In this document: in pieces, positions 32,850 to 46,069 of the stretch | How positions within the stretch are numbered: the stretch's first letter is position 1 | Layout of the letters: the number at the start of each line of letters is the position of its first letter | Source of the DNA: Eleusine coracana subsp. coracana | Lineage: Eukaryota > Streptophyta > Magnoliopsida > Poales > Poaceae | Direction of reading: 5' to 3' | DNA: 64,000 bases | Assembly: GCA_032690845.1 (NCBI GenBank) | Contig: CM064426.1 | Span: 66,328,403-66,392,402 of the forward strand | Translations under genes and position numbers: made by a program | The notes under the pieces: model-generated | The model's input: the letters and a program-made list of their open reading frames with translations, nothing else | Databases searched by the model: none | What the model was told of the DNA's origin: nothing

Positions 32850-35334
32850 GAGCACCAGATTTTAGTTATTGGGCTTGGACTGGTAGGTGGTTCAGACCAT
32901 GGAAGGAGATGTGTGTGTGTGTGTTAGTGTGTCGTGGGTTGCGGTGCGCCACATATCCGAGGATCTGATGAAGCCATGCGTTTTTCCAACGTGGAACATG
33001 ATGCGTGACAGCGGCGGGTTCTGCCTCTGCGACACAGACATGATGGTTCCCCGTAGCTAGATTTGGACATACATTTTGTTTTGTTTCCTTCCTACTTTCT
33101 CAAATCTTATTAATTTAGGTATATCCATCTGTCCCTTTAATCTAAGTATGTTTTTGTGTTGATTTTACTCCCTCGGTTTAGATTCTTTTTTTTTCTTCCA
33201 TCTAACCTTGTTGCCAGCGCGATCTCCACCATCGTCTTCCTAATGTTGCTAAGCTCCAACGCAACACCAAATCACCTAGTGCCGCTGCCCATCGCAAGAA
33301 TCGACAGACCAGAAGTCCAGTGGCAAAGCTTGAGCAACAATAAAGAGGGGATGGTATTAGTAATTATGTTCAAAATTTCATAAACAAAATCTATTTTACT
33401 GTTTAAACAATAAATTTTTACTGATGGTAGTGTGGGCCATGGCCATCCTTGGCCACAACAAAACTTCGTCCCTGCAGGAGCCCCACTCCCATCCGGTCAC
33501 CCCTAGCGTGTGTCTTCACCTTAATAGACATAAGCACATCGATCTAAAAAACAGATGGGAGGACATGTGCAGCACAGTTATCCGCCAAACGTCGACTAGA
33601 TTCGTCTAGCTCCAAGTTCTGACTAGGCGACGGGTTGTGGCCATACAACCTCCTCCATATGGTGAGCTGCTCCTTCGTGGACTAGATCCACAGTGGTTGG
33701 ATTAATGGTGGTGGTCAGATCTACAACCCTTCAAATTAGATCGATCGCTTCGTGAAATTTTAAATTAGGTTAGGTTGTTCATTTTATTCTATGTGTTTGT
33801 GAATCTAATTTTCAAATCTATCATGCTAGAATATATCTTTGTTACGGTTTTATATGGAACGGCCTTAATAGTTACACGCCCAAACAAAATATATCTTGAA
33901 TGAAAGAAAGAGCATACGTGTTGTATATAAAAAAAAAGATTCTGAATGAAAGAAAGATGGCTAATGTGCATTAAGAATATTTTGTTTTGCTTGACTATGA
34001 AGGATTTACATATTCCATTGTTGAACTGATTTACATGTACCACTTTGACTGTTGTTCCTAAAATAGGAACCAGGAGACATTAATTTTTTTAGTATATATT
34101 AGTGCCAAATTGATCTTCCATGTTTGAGTTTTGATACATTATGATAGGTGAGCTTTCTGACAAGCTAATACATTTTGCTAATTAACTCTCATATGTGTGT
34201 ATAAAGATACACAATAATGCTTTGTCCACATCATGGTCAAGTAACTTTTGTAATCATGATATTTTTATTTGTATGTATAATGCTTATTTATTTGATCATA
34301 TATTCGGACTAGCACATAATAGTTGTATGTTGATCATGTTCTAGACATGTTATTTTGGTTATGTCATGTCATAAACTTTTAAAATCTTGTAGCAACACAC
34401 GAACACTTTGCTAGTTGGATATTGAAAGATGCTTAGGATTTGGAACATTTTTAAACTAAAACTCGCAACTTAAAATCATTCGCAAACTTTGCTACAGGAC
34501 ACACTAAAAGTGTGGTTGTGGAACATGATTTTTTATGGACAATTCGGAAATTGTGAATCTTTTTCTCATATAAGGTGAGAGGGGAAAAATCAAAATGATC
34601 AAAATATGGTTGTGACTTGCTGGCCCCACGCGCAAGCTCATCTTCACAAGAGCTAGTCTTAGCCGGAGGACCTCAATTTTCCTCATAATATTTGGACTCA
34701 TCAGCAAAGGTGCATAGCAAAGGTGCATGAGGTTGTAGATTGAAAAGGTGTGAGAATAGTAGATGGTTGCTATGTGAAACAACCATCTTTTTCTCTCATC
34801 CTCCTCCTCTTTTCTACTTTATCAAAAATCGTAGTCCGGCAAAAGTGCGTAGCAAGGGCGCAGCCTCATAGGGCTGTTTTGGCTTTCAAGTAACGGCCCC
34901 CGCCTGGCTTAATCTCTTCAATTTGTCCTGCAAATGGATTAATCAAGCGAGTAATATCATAGTTTTTCCTTTTTTTTAAGGGGAGGAGGATAAGTCACAC
35001 ACATGTTCTTATTTCAAACAGATTGCTGGAGTTTTAAACAATTTTTCTGATAGTCTACGTGATCACATAACAGACTCTAATAACAACATCACATACGCGT
35101 AAGTTTTTCTATAAATTTTACACAGGGAATAAACAGAAAAGAAAATTGACTTTCAGCCGAATCTCTGGCGTTCACCGGATAAAGAAACAGCAACCGGATC
35201 GGTCGTCCGACTTGTTCCGATAGGATCCGGTGTATATCTAGCTAGACTCACCATCATCCAGTCCAAGCTTAAGAGCAGCATTATTTTTTCTTGTCCATAT
35301 TACTGTTCTTTAGGAGACGACGAGAACACGATTA
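32850..35334. other. intergenic between the two GDSL genes
   Basis: The first about 150 bp are the promoter of the left GDSL copy. The remainder is AT-rich with no convincing gene. A G/C-richer stretch near 33420-33720 looks like repeat-derived DNA but shows no domain. Confidence 0.4.
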
Positions 35335-37234
35335 TTAGATGGAGGAGTAGGCCATCGCCGGAGCTGTGGTCGGAGCTCCGACCAGCTGCGCCAAGTTGAT
35401 TGGCTCGGCCTCCCTCGCCGTGCCGTAGAAGAAGGCGAGCACGGCGCGGCGGTAGGCTGCCTGCGTGCCGTGCACAAAGTCCCAGAACAGATGCTCGTCG
35501 CGGTTCCCGCAGAGGCTGGCGCCGACGGTGCATTCCACTTCGCCGTTGAACTTGCCGCCGCCGCAGCACGCGACCTCCACCTCGCGCAGTCCTGGCCGTC
35601 CAACAATAATCAATCCAACGGTCAGCACCATTAGATGAGTATTAGGAGTACGATCGAGCTTGCATCGGTCAGATATTTTTTCAGCCCTTTTTTTTTGAAA
35701 AAAAAACAATATGGTTCTTCTCTAATCAAATGGTTATTAGTTGCGCTTACCGGCCAGCTTTGGGTTGGCGATCATGTCGGAGAAGACGTTGTAGAGGCTG
35801 GCGATGGAGTACCTCAAGCCGGGCATGGATGCCGGCGCGACAGCTTTGGCCATCTCTGTCCGGAGGAGGGCGTTGAACATCTGCGACAGAGTGTTTCCGT
35901 CGGCGTCGCACTCGCCGTTGGCCGTGATGGCATGCTGGCTCGGCAGGCACCCGACGGGCAGTATGTCGAGTAGGGCCAGCTTCCGTGCTCCTAGCTTGTA
36001 CAGCTCCTGCACGAGTGCATGGACACAAAGTTAATCTTGATTTTGACTTTTGCGAAAAAAATAAAGTAGTGCAATTTTATTTTGACTGTTAAATGCTGGG
36101 TTTTGTCCGTACGTTGATGTACTTGACGTAATCGGCGACCATGCCGGCGATGAAGGCCGGCGCGTCGCTGATGGGGACGTGGCCGTTAGTGAACGCGCGG
36201 AAGTCGTTACCGCCGGTGCTGATGACAAACAGAGACCGGGCCAGCAGGTCGTCCAGCCTCTTGCGGCCCACCAGGCCGGCCCGGGTAATTCTGGCCTTGG
36301 TCTTCCTGAACAGCTCCACTTGCTCGCGCAGGCTGATCGTCCCGTTCCACTGCGAAGCATGATGTGCGTTGGATTTTACTCGAGCCGAAAATACTTTGGA
36401 CACCTCATTACTTTTTTTTACCAATAATGTTTATACAGCATGAATTGAGCCGAACGAAAAGAAAAAACTCTGGCCTCAAGAACGCTTTGATGACTTGTCA
36501 TTAACCGGTACGACACTTAATTTTTTTGGATAAAATATCACAGTATGGATAGCGTAGTCAACGTAGTATTATATCAGCTTGATCTGCTTACAGTGGTGTC
36601 CAGGATTCCAGATCCGCCGGAAGCGTAGTTGGCGCCGCCACGGCCTCGTAGGAGGTCGAGGTTTGATAATGGCGTCAGCGAGAGGTAGGCAGGCGGGCTC
36701 ATCTTGAATCCCACATGTTGTGCTGCACGGATACGGCCACCACACACATCAGTACTAATCAATTGTATTGCTGTTGTTGACTATTAATGGAACTCCAGTT
36801 TGTTGTACTATGATCATATATGCTTTTTTGTTCCGCCTCGTACGGTCGTACCAATACGAATGGGCAAAACAGAATGGATCCCGAGCAGAGCAGGCGAAAT
36901 GCACTGCATTCTGACGCGGAGCAGGCGAATAGCTCTGGAAAACATTACCGATGATGTCGGCGAGGTTGTAGCCATTGGTGAAGCGCCCTGTCCGGTGGAG
37001 TACCCAGCGCGGGAGGTCGACGCCGTTCGGGGTCACCGCGTGGGGCGCCGGCGGCGGCAGGAAGTCGTTGTTGCCGGCGTCCACCAGCGAGTCGCCGAAC
37101 ACGTACATCGCCGGCACTGCCGCTGGGCGCCGGACGCCGTGCCGGACCTCATCGCAGGTCACCGAGGAGGAGGAGCAGAGCACGACGGCAGCCACTACTA
37201 GCAGCAGCAGAGAACCGGCAGCTGGGACTGTCAT
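35335..37234 (-). CDS. GDSL esterase/lipase (SGNH hydrolase), intact
   Basis: Five exons with matching phases: 37234-36949, 36722-36592, 36349-36113, 36006-35751 and 35591-35335, encoding 388 aa, typical for plant GDSL lipases. Introns follow GT-AG (GTAATG, GTAAGC, GTACGG, GTAAGC donors). Residues 1-28 form a signal peptide (MTVPAAGSLLLLVVAAVVLC). The four SGNH blocks are present: GDSLVDAGNND with the catalytic Ser, the block II Gly in GRGGANYASGGSG, GGND with Asn in VISTGGNDF, and Asp/His in FWDFVHGTQ. The product is probably a secreted or vacuolar ester hydrolase; its substrate cannot be told from sequence. The neighbouring left copy is a frameshifted tandem duplicate. Confidence 0.93.
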
Positions 37235-38524
37235 GTGCAGTGGATTTAGTTGTCGAGATTAGAGTGTAAAAAGGTGTGCATCAAAAAGGAAGGAGGCCAA
37301 CGGTGTGTGTTCTGTGTTGTCCTGGGTTGCGGTGCACCACATCTGAGGATCTTATTATAAAGCCTCGATTTCTCCAACGTGGAACATGCGTGACACAGGT
37401 TCATGCTTCTGCACGTACTACATGCCACATGTGGCGCTCACGTCATTTCACTTTCACCTGTACGGATGTACTGTACCTACATTCGGGACTAGATCTTGCT
37501 TTTTCTTTAGTTCAATCTTTCTTTCTTTTTTCTTCTTACATTTCGATATGTATGTAGACGATGTAGTACTTGGGATCTAGAACCTTTCTCAAAGCACAAC
37601 TGCAAAATATTTAGGGGTTTGTGCACCTTCCCGATCAGTATGTACTGATGCTTGCACATTGAACATCGTCCCTCATTGATTTGTGTGTTCTTTTTAGAGG
37701 ATTCACTGGTGCATCAGGACTAGCAGAAACTAAACGGATCCCATTAATATATAGTAGTACATTGTTTAACGGGAAGTTGAAACATCAACATTATGAAATA
37801 GAAGCCGCACTGCGAATGAATGGACTATCTGTGTGTTCAGTGTCCCGTCACCGACAGATCATCGGACAGTGGTCATGATAAGCGTGGAAATGGCATCATG
37901 AACAGAGGAAACGCACACGTTCCGGTGAAGTTCAGTCTTGCTCCACGGAGCAGAGTGCGCACATATGCCTGTCCTGAAGCGAAGACATGCTAACCAAGTC
38001 CAGAACACAACCTGGGTGTGGACTGTCCAACTACCAAAGAAATCGATACACTACAAAGCAGTTCTGCGGCATAATCAAACAGGGGATGCAAGTTGCCAAG
38101 TTCTGACAATAACAGTTGAGCCAAATAGACGTCAAGTGTGATTTAATCAAGTTGAGTACTTAGTCCTCACCGAGTTTGTATGAAAATCTTGTGGAATCAT
38201 GTGAATGAAAGAACAGTTCATTTACAAATATTTTGTACTAACAACATTGCTGTAAACAACCATTGGACGGGAGCAGTAGCAGCAAACCAGACGAAGGCCC
38301 GATTATCACTTTGCACGTTTTTTTCCTAGCTACAACTTCGTTTTCAGCAATGGCTGAAACCAATGGCATAACATGGTGTTACAACTGACGCCTCGCACCT
38401 GATTGAAGGTTCACTATCTTTTCATACTCCAGGCGAATACAATGTGGGGCTGTATACAGCTGCTTGTAAATGTAGCACGGAGTACTGACGAAGTCATAAA
38501 ATGAAACTGTTTTCAATTTTTTCT
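37235..38524. other. intergenic; GDSL promoter and UNC93 3' region
   Basis: The right part (from about 38160) is probably the 3' UTR of the UNC93-like gene. No other gene is seen. Confidence 0.45.
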
Positions 38525-41514
38525 TCAAGATCTAACAGTTGATGATTTCTCGACAACAAGGGTAAGGAACAGGAATGAGGCAAAGGAGATGAAGAGCGCA
38601 GTGGTCATCAAGATAAGCATGGCTTGGAGCGTGATGGTTGGGCTCAGGAAGAAAATGACTGCTATGGCACCCGATTGCCAGACTTTCAGCTGTGCAAAGG
38701 CAGCCTCCTGCATTTGCAATTTTTTCGACTTAAGTTCTCATTCAGGATAAATCATTAAGTCATAAGAAGACAATTTTCAAAATAATCTTGATATATTAAA
38801 AGAGTGATTTCATAAGCCAGGAAATGGCATCAAAGCACACAACTCATGGCACAAAAGAGGTGGTCTCAAATAAGTTTACCTTGACATCTTCAAACAGCAG
38901 TCCAAGTAATGCACTTAGTTGTGTATTCAAGACACCATCACCAACACCCCACAAGGCACCAATGAATAGTGGTATTGCTGCCCCAAGCACTCCATCCATT
39001 GGACTGCGGCAAGAGAATGAGTAAATTACAGTAATAGACACAAGCACAAATGCAGAACAAATTGGCAGATCAAACCTGTGAAATAATAGCAACCAGAATA
39101 GGACTATGGCCTGAACAATAGCTCCGACTGACACTATAGATGTAGCTGAATGAAGTCCGGAGGTCAAACGTCCAGCAACCAATGAACACTGTAATTTCAG
39201 GCATGTTCCAACATCATGTAAAACACAAAATACCACCCTTTTTTGTATGGTTTGCAACAGTGCAGTTGATATATTGCACCTATAAGAAAATTATATATGG
39301 TGTGGTTTCCATTGTGACTAGTGCAGCTTGGTCATTCTTGCCTAAAGCAGTGGCAACAACAGAAGCCATGGGAGCATGAAAACAAAATATGATATGAAAC
39401 GGCACAAGAAATAGAGAATATTTGTTAACATTCTCAATGATCAGATAGTTCTGATTTCACTTACAACTACATCAGATGCACCATAAATTGCCATCGCTCC
39501 ACCAACACCAGAGATACCAAGAACAGGTGTTACTATACTCTTTGTGAATACCGCCCTTCATAAAAGTCACAGAACTGTCTTAGCAAAATGCATACTATGA
39601 AGTGAACAACCATGGACGTTGAAAAGAATATGGGCTACTTACCATACGAATGCCTGTTGTAAACCTGAATACGCTATAAGAGGGATAATAAGAAGCATCC
39701 TTCGGTCCTTAAGAGGGGCAACAATGTATTTCAACATAGCTCCAAATGAGGAATGTGTTGGAGCATTATCTCCTTTCTCATCTCTTTTGGATAGTAAACA
39801 CATTAAAACAATGCCCACAATCATGCAGCCAAGAAACACAACAAACAGTAGATTTTTGCCCGTAACACTGCCACCATCCTGAAGAGATGTGAGAACTACA
39901 ATCAAACATGATAAAATCTACAGCTCTTTCTAAAGAACAAAACAAGATGGAACCTCATGTCGCAGTCAAGGTGGAATTAAAGAAAGAGTAAATCATGGCA
40001 CTGTAGTGTAAATCATGAACCTCAAATCAGTTTTTGATACTGCATATTGGTAGCAGGAATGCGAACTGTCGAGAAAATTGCAGTATGGACTATTGTAATG
40101 CATACTAACCTTTCCGTTTCTTAGTAAAGCAAGTGAAATCAAATTTCCAATGACCTACACAGGACAAATGTAGCGTAAGTCAGGACCATTGTACCATAGA
40201 GAATAGTAGAACATACATCCAGAGAAAAATAGATTCTGCAGTTGATATGAAGAACAAATACTATGATATATATGGACATGTCCAGATTTAGAATAGCTAG
40301 TACAAAAGTACCTGCGTGCTTGCAAACATTCCCCAAAACTCTCCATTAAAGCTCCCTAATGTTGGACCCTCAGGCAAATTATGTTCTCTAGCATGACTGA
40401 GGGCAGCCGACGTAAGGTATGTACCCTGCAGGCCAGAGTGACAGTGTGTAAATTGGAAACAAATGGGGACTAAACAGCTTAAATTAATAAGCAGATCTTT
40501 TACCTGCCCAACCCAAATGATGGAAGCAGTAAAACCAAGGTACAATGAAGCTGGCACCATAGTGTACCTGAGAATTTGCAGTTCAAGTTAACATTACAGG
40601 AAAAGGCAGGAAGTTAGATGTACGAACATATTGTGCACAACTAAAACACCGCTATATTAAAGAGTACATAAACTAGAATTAAGTTATCCACATTGTTTTC
40701 CTGAAAGATGGCTCCTCATATAGCCAAAGAGACTGCAGGTTCAGAGTATCATGGCCAGTTCAGCAGTAAATTAGGATACACGTCTTAAGAACACAGAGAA
40801 AGTGAGCCCTCCCGACCCAACTAATGACCCGATAATAACAGTAGGCTATGAAAATTGAAAACTGACAGAAGCGTCCTACTGATTAGGCATAGTCCTTTCA
40901 ATGGTCTCAATTTTATGCATATCCACCAAATGCAGTACAAATACCCAAACAAGAGCTCGTCGAGTGGAATCATCACTCAGACCCTCGCTCAAATAAACGT
41001 CGCCTAGCTACGCATTTTATCAAACAGGCACCACACATTCGATCCTTGTTTTGTCAGACAGAACAAACAGATGGCACGCACCATGTCGGAACGAGGTTGG
41101 CGAGGATGAAGAGCAGGTATCCGCTGGTGCCGACGACGAGCGCGCGCTTGGTGCCCATCCGGGTCACCACCGGCGACGCGACCACGGAGAAGAGCGTGAA
41201 GGAGGTGTACAGGATCCCCAACGAGACGGTGCCCAGGTCGCCATCCTGCAGAGCGGAACGCGACCGCGCGCCGTGGAGGGTGAGCACGACGAAATCGGAA
41301 GGGGGGAGGTGGAAGAAAGGGGGTTGGGGCGTACGGCGTTGACACTGCTCTCGAGATTCTGGGCGGCAGAGTAGGCGGAGAAGACGAAGAGGAACGCCGC
41401 CGAGAGGACGTGCGCGTCGGCGGCGTGGCTCCGGCTCCCGCTCCGTGACGCAGCCACAGCCGCGAGGAGCGGCCCGGAGGCGATCGCGGACTCCTCGTCG
41501 CGGCGGGCGTCCAT
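38525..41514 (-). CDS. UNC93-like membrane protein (MFS fold), complete
   Basis: Ten exons join in phase to give 437 aa: 41514-41335, 41245-41082, 40567-40504, 40425-40312, 40154-40110, 39878-39643, 39555-39465, 39188-39076, 39003-38880 and 38707-38525. Motifs characteristic of UNC93-like proteins are seen: LSAAFLFVFSAYSAAQNLES at the start, VTRMGTKRALVVGTSGYLLF, SLYLGFTASIIWVGQ, YLTSAALSHARE, and ALWGVGDGVLNTQLSALLG near the C-terminus. About eleven hydrophobic segments fit a major-facilitator-like membrane protein. Animal UNC93 regulates K+ channels or receptor trafficking; plant members are little known, so substrate is open. Intron 8 is 72 nt, stop-free and in frame. Two partial paralogues lie upstream. 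Confidence 0.93.
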
Positions 41515-42700
41515 GGCTGCGGGGCCGTGGGGTGGCAGTACGGGAGGGGAGTGAGCGAGACAGAGCAGGTTCTAGAAGCTTTTTGTAGACATGGCCATAG
41601 AAGGTGGGCGCCCGAATCGAGAAGAGGATACTGGCAGGAGGAGGAAGTTGGCCGGCGAAGGAGCGGAGGGGACGAGGCGGCAGGAGCGGGGCCCGCATGG
41701 CAGTGGCTCATTGCTCGCGTGGCTGCCGTTAACCGCTTTGGCCTCTCTGCCTGTGGCTCTTGTCTGTGTGTTCGTGGACGCTTCGTCCGTTCGTGCCGTT
41801 TGTTTCGATCGGCGAAGAAGACGCACGTGGCCGTCACGGTCCTCTCTCAAGAATCTCCAAGTGGATAAAGTCGTTCTCTCAACCATAAACTTGAAAAGGA
41901 AATCGGAAAACGGCTTCAAAATGAAAAAAGAAATTTGAAAAACCTATATTTTTGGAATGTTGTCATTGCAAGAAAAAGTCATTCGATTGTCAGCACGGCG
42001 GATTATGAGACCGCCTGGATCCGGAAAGACGACAATGGCAAGCAGGAGCTGTGCCGACCAGCAGCTGCAGGCTTGGAGCGCCAGAAAAATCTCTATGGCC
42101 TGCACCCGTGCTTATGTGCGTTTGGTGCCTTGCGATGTGACTGTGAGTCTGTGACAGTGGCTGGCCTCGCTTTGTACACAGTATACCTAGCTGCCGTTTG
42201 GACAATATCATCACGCTCGTTATCGAAAAAAAAAATCATCACGCTCGAGGGGGTTCCATTTGTCAAGTGACACATCTGCTCGAATCTTGAAACAACTAGT
42301 GGCCAGCCACCAGCAACTAGCTGCCGACGAGATAATCTACTCTACCCCAATGGCATTCGACACGACCCAGCGACCGACTAGTGACTAAAATGTGCCGCAG
42401 TGATTCGGCGTTTCTCCGCCCGTTTCTTGGCAATCTTCCGTCCTCCATGCACGGCTTCTACCGCCGTGGCTAGAAGTGTTTGTGGAAATGCCAACATGGA
42501 CACGGAGAACACAAGGATAAGCGAGCTGTTTTATACGGCCGTATCACTCCATCAAGATCGAGCGCAGGACCAAGCTCTGAAAGTTGCAACAGGCAAGTAC
42601 CATTTGAATCTGATACTAGTATGGGTACTCTCAGTGGCGAAGTTAGGTCACAAATTACCCTGGTGCCTCTCTTTATTTACTCATAATTTTTCAGAAAATA
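41515..42700. other. upstream region of UNC93-like gene, no other gene supported
   Basis: The 5' leader and promoter of the UNC93-like gene occupy the first few hundred bases. GC-rich frames on both strands here overlap each other and show no domain. Confidence 0.45.
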
Positions 42701-42888
42701 TTGACTAAATCATGAACTTTTAAGAGACAAATTTGTTTTGCCCCTGGTGCATGTGCACCAGAAAGACTGGCTGCACCGGCATCCTATAAAGGAGCCTGCA
42801 GTACCGATTTACAGGAAAAAGCCCTGCACCAGGATCCTCTAAATCGAACGCTATGGAAGCGGAACAGGGCTCGTATGCCAAATCTAGC

Positions 42889-42914
42889 GTGCGTAGCATG
42901 CGTACGCTACGCAC
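42889..42914. other. 9-bp-arm inverted repeat
   Basis: GTGCGTAGC at 42889-42897 and GCTACGCAC at 42906-42914 can form a hairpin with an 8-base loop. It lies at the edge of a GC-rich block and may be a transposon sub-terminal hairpin. Confidence 0.5.
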
Positions 42915-42959
42915 GGATGTGGCGCTGGGCCCACACGGCCCAACCGTCAAAAGCCGCTA

Positions 42960-43570
42960 CTGGGGAGAGGGCGCTGCCAGAGCTCGTGCTCGATGCCGGT
43001 GGGCGGCCTCGAGGCCGGCGGGCGGCGGGGAGAGAGAGGGCCACCGTAGAGAGAGAGACGGCACAAGATCGGGGCTACCGCAGCAGGGAGGGAGAGGGCG
43101 GGTGACGGTGCCAGATCCGGAGAGAGAGAGAGGGCCACCACAGAGGAGCCCGCGCCGGAGCACCGTAGCCTCTGGTGCCAAATCCGGAGACCGCCTCGAG
43201 CGTGAGGAGGAGGGCTGCCGCGAGCTCGACGCCGAGGGCGCCTCTGCTCCTCTGCTCCTCGACCGATCTGGAGGAGGGGAGCGTGAGGGCGGCGGAGGGT
43301 GGAGGGAGGAGGGAGCGCGCCGCCGGATCTGGAGGAGGGGAGCTCGAGGAGGAGAGAGAGGGCGGCGACGAGCTCAAGGCCGGCGTAGAGCTCGGAAGCG
43401 GTGGTGAGGGCGGCGGGGAGCTCGAGGCCGACGGTGGGAGGATGCGCGCGCGTCGGCGGTGGGGGAGAAGGGCGCGCGAGCGGCGACGCTGTGGAGGAGG
43501 ACGCGCACGGTGGAAAAAGGGAAAGAGAGAGAACGGGGAGGGAGAGAGAGGGAGAGAAAAAAGAGAGGGA
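42960..43570. repeat. GA/GGAG-rich low-complexity block
   Basis: About 600 bp are dominated by GAGAGAG, GGAGG and GCGGCG. Local repeats of GATCTGGAGGAGGGGAGC occur twice, and GTGCCARATCCGGAGA twice. Open frames in several registers follow from the skewed composition and are not taken as genes. Confidence 0.7.
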
Positions 43571-44379
43571 GAGACTGACTTGTGAGTCCCGCAGAAATTA
43601 ATTAGGATAGAGGATGGAATTTAGATTATGACAGGTGTAAGAAAAAAGAGTATAGAGAAAAAAATCTTAATGATCAAGACATATAAAAGATAAATTTAGA
43701 GTATGAGTCAGTCTTTAAAGATTTACAGGATGGTCAGAAAAACAGTGGTTGTCTCACTCTCTCTCTCTCCTCTTTATTTTGTCCAACGCCGGACTTGTCG
43801 ATGCGAAGTCCGCACGTAAACTTTCAACGGCAGTTTCGGCAATATGATACTCAGTGGATACCAATTGTCAGTTGAGGTGTCTGATGGAATCGCAGAGTTC
43901 ACCGAGTACCAACCACCGCTGCAGGCCACCGGAGACCAAAAAAATATCGGAACAATGCTCAACGCTTAGCAGCACTTGTCCCACCCCCGTCTCTCGTCAC
44001 AATTCAGAGCGCATTGGCACAGGGTGTTGCAAGCAGCTTCAGTTCGCTCTCGCTGGACCTTTTTTGGCCCGTTGGTTGAGTAAACTACCCCTGGAAATGA
44101 AAATCCTGTGAGTTGAAATGAACGAACTACAGTAACAGGCTCTAAAACTTGCAGTTACCACCTTGACATTCCCCTGTTTATAGCAGTCCTCTGCTATTCG
44201 CCCGATTCGAATGATTCCCGAACACTTGATCGGAATATTCAGCTTCCACACCAATTTTGTCAGAGTTCTGTTGCTCCGACGCGACGCAAGGATCCCCAGA
44301 TTCCCCAATTCGAAGTGAGCCGCGGTCAGCGCTGCCGCTGAATTGAACAGAGGGATGAGGCGGGCGCGCGTTTGCGTAC
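43571..44379. other. non-coding DNA where downstream exons of UNC93 copy B should be
   Basis: Nothing matching UNC93 exons 3-10 is visible between this copy's exon 2 and the complete gene. CT repeats lie near 43760. Confidence 0.5.
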
Positions 44380-44849
44380 CAGGTCGGGGCGAGGTTGGCG
44401 GCGATGAAGAGGAGGTAGCCGGAGGTGCCGACGACGAGCGCGCGCCTGGACCCCATCCGCCGCACCACCGCGGACCCCACCGCCGCGAACGCCGTGAACA
44501 GCAACGCCAGCGACAGCGAGCCCAGGTTCTCGTCCTGCGAGGCGAAGCGTGGCAGGAGACGGGCATCACGGCACAAGCGCAAGCATGATTTCCCGCGGAA
44601 TTTTCCAACGGAGGAGGTGGAAAGGGAGGGAAGAGATCGGGGGCGTACCGTGTTCACGGTGCTCTGCAGGTTCTGCGCGGCATGGTAGGCGAGGAAGACG
44701 AAGAGGAAGGCCGCGCTCAGCAGGTGCACGTCGCGGGGCGCGCCTGGCCCCCCGGAGGCCGCGCGGCGAGCGGCGCCGGCGGAGACCAGGGGCGCGGCCT
44801 CCTCATCGTCACCGGCGGCCGCGGCGAGCTCGGCTTCGGCCCGGGCCAT
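44380..44849 (-). pseudogene. UNC93-like paralogue, exons 1-2 only
   Basis: Exon 1 (44849-44649) encodes 67 residues ending in LSAAFLFVFLAYHAAQNLQS. Exon 2 (44534-44380) encodes LGSLSLALLFTAFAAVGSAV and RRMGSRRALVVGTSGYLLF. Both keep intact frames, donor sites and the same phases as the complete gene. Exons 3-10 are absent. Read-through past the second exon would add a short unrelated tail. This is a 5' fragment of a duplicate. It may still have a promoter and make a short protein with two or three spans. Confidence 0.85.
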
Positions 44850-46069
44850 GGACGCGTACGGTCTTAGCGAATTTGGGGGAAGGAGGTGGCGTGCACTCTG
44901 ACCTCTGATGCGAGTGGTCGCCGTGTTCGTGCTTGTGTGATTTGGGGGAACAGCTGGGGGGACCGGGTTTAAAAATTCGATGTTTCTAAGGGGGGTGATT
45001 AGGAAAACATCACCGAACCATAAAAGATTCAGAAAATCGTCCATCAATTTGTGCCTTTTCTGATTTTGTTTGTATTTTCAAAGTAAGACGCTCGTAGTCA
45101 TGAATAAGCACGAAAGCCAAAATCAATCCATAAAATTAAGGGCGTCTAATTTTCATTCGATCGAAAATAAGGGTTCCTTTCAATCAACGTTTTTAGCTCT
45201 GCTCTTGGATTTAGATCTAATAGATATAAAAATATAAAACTTTTTCATAGTCTATATATAATACTAATTAATATAAATAATCTTACAAATAAAAAATAAT
45301 AAAATAATTGAACAAAAAGACTCCCACATGCACTGCATCGCCAATTGGAAGGATTCTCATTTTCAATCAACTGAAAAGTAGCATTCCCGTAAAATTAAAA
45401 ACTATATAATGTAAACTTTAACTCCAAATAGTATTTTGCAGTCATTGACGAAATTATGCTACATTACAAGTAATCAACTATGACATAAAGTACTGACACT
45501 GATATCCCTCCCAAGAATCCTTAGAATGTTGATGAAATACATGTCACGTAGGCTGATTTGCAGGCAATACTTTGTGATCCTCAGGATCCTAAGCCTGCTA
45601 TAATGAATTTGAGTCCAAGTATTTATACATCACAGTATCATATTTCCTATCTTTTAATCAACTAAAAACTTTCAGTCAATAATTTGTTAATTTATATTTT
45701 AATTTTTCTTTTATAAGATTATTTATATATAATTATAAATTATTAGATCTAAATCTAATGATTCAAAAATGTGACTAAAAATTATTCAGACTTTCAGTCA
45801 GCTAAAAATTAACAAGTTCCTTACAGTATCTACAAGGTTACCATCTCAAAGTAGAACATCTTCGCAATCCTTGTTTCGGGCCTGCTACAGTTAGACAATG
45901 GTTGAAATCGATAGATTGGCGATACATATCGCTTGTCCGAAGTCCGAACTCATATTTGACGTGTGGGGCATTTCCTGCTCAAATCACTAGCGGACACATC
46001 TGCTGGTAACACTGAAGAAGGGACGAGGTTGGCCACACCGGTTTGGAAAATGGAGAACAGAATTGCCTT
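44850..46069. other. AT-rich intergenic DNA
   Basis: No gene is seen. Two AT-rich stretches (45180-45330 and 45650-45800) share TTAGATCTAAAT-type inverted blocks and CTTTCAGTCA motifs, suggesting fold-back MITE remnants. Confidence 0.4.

Noticed and set aside
41046..41374. Plus-strand frames over UNC93 exons 1-2
   Set aside because: They are antisense shadows of the GC-rich first exons; the minus-strand exons match a paralogue and keep splice phases.
42853..43585. Long open frames of up to 184 codons in the GA-rich block
   Set aside because: They overlap in several registers on both strands and come from GA/GGAG low complexity. No domain or splice context is seen.
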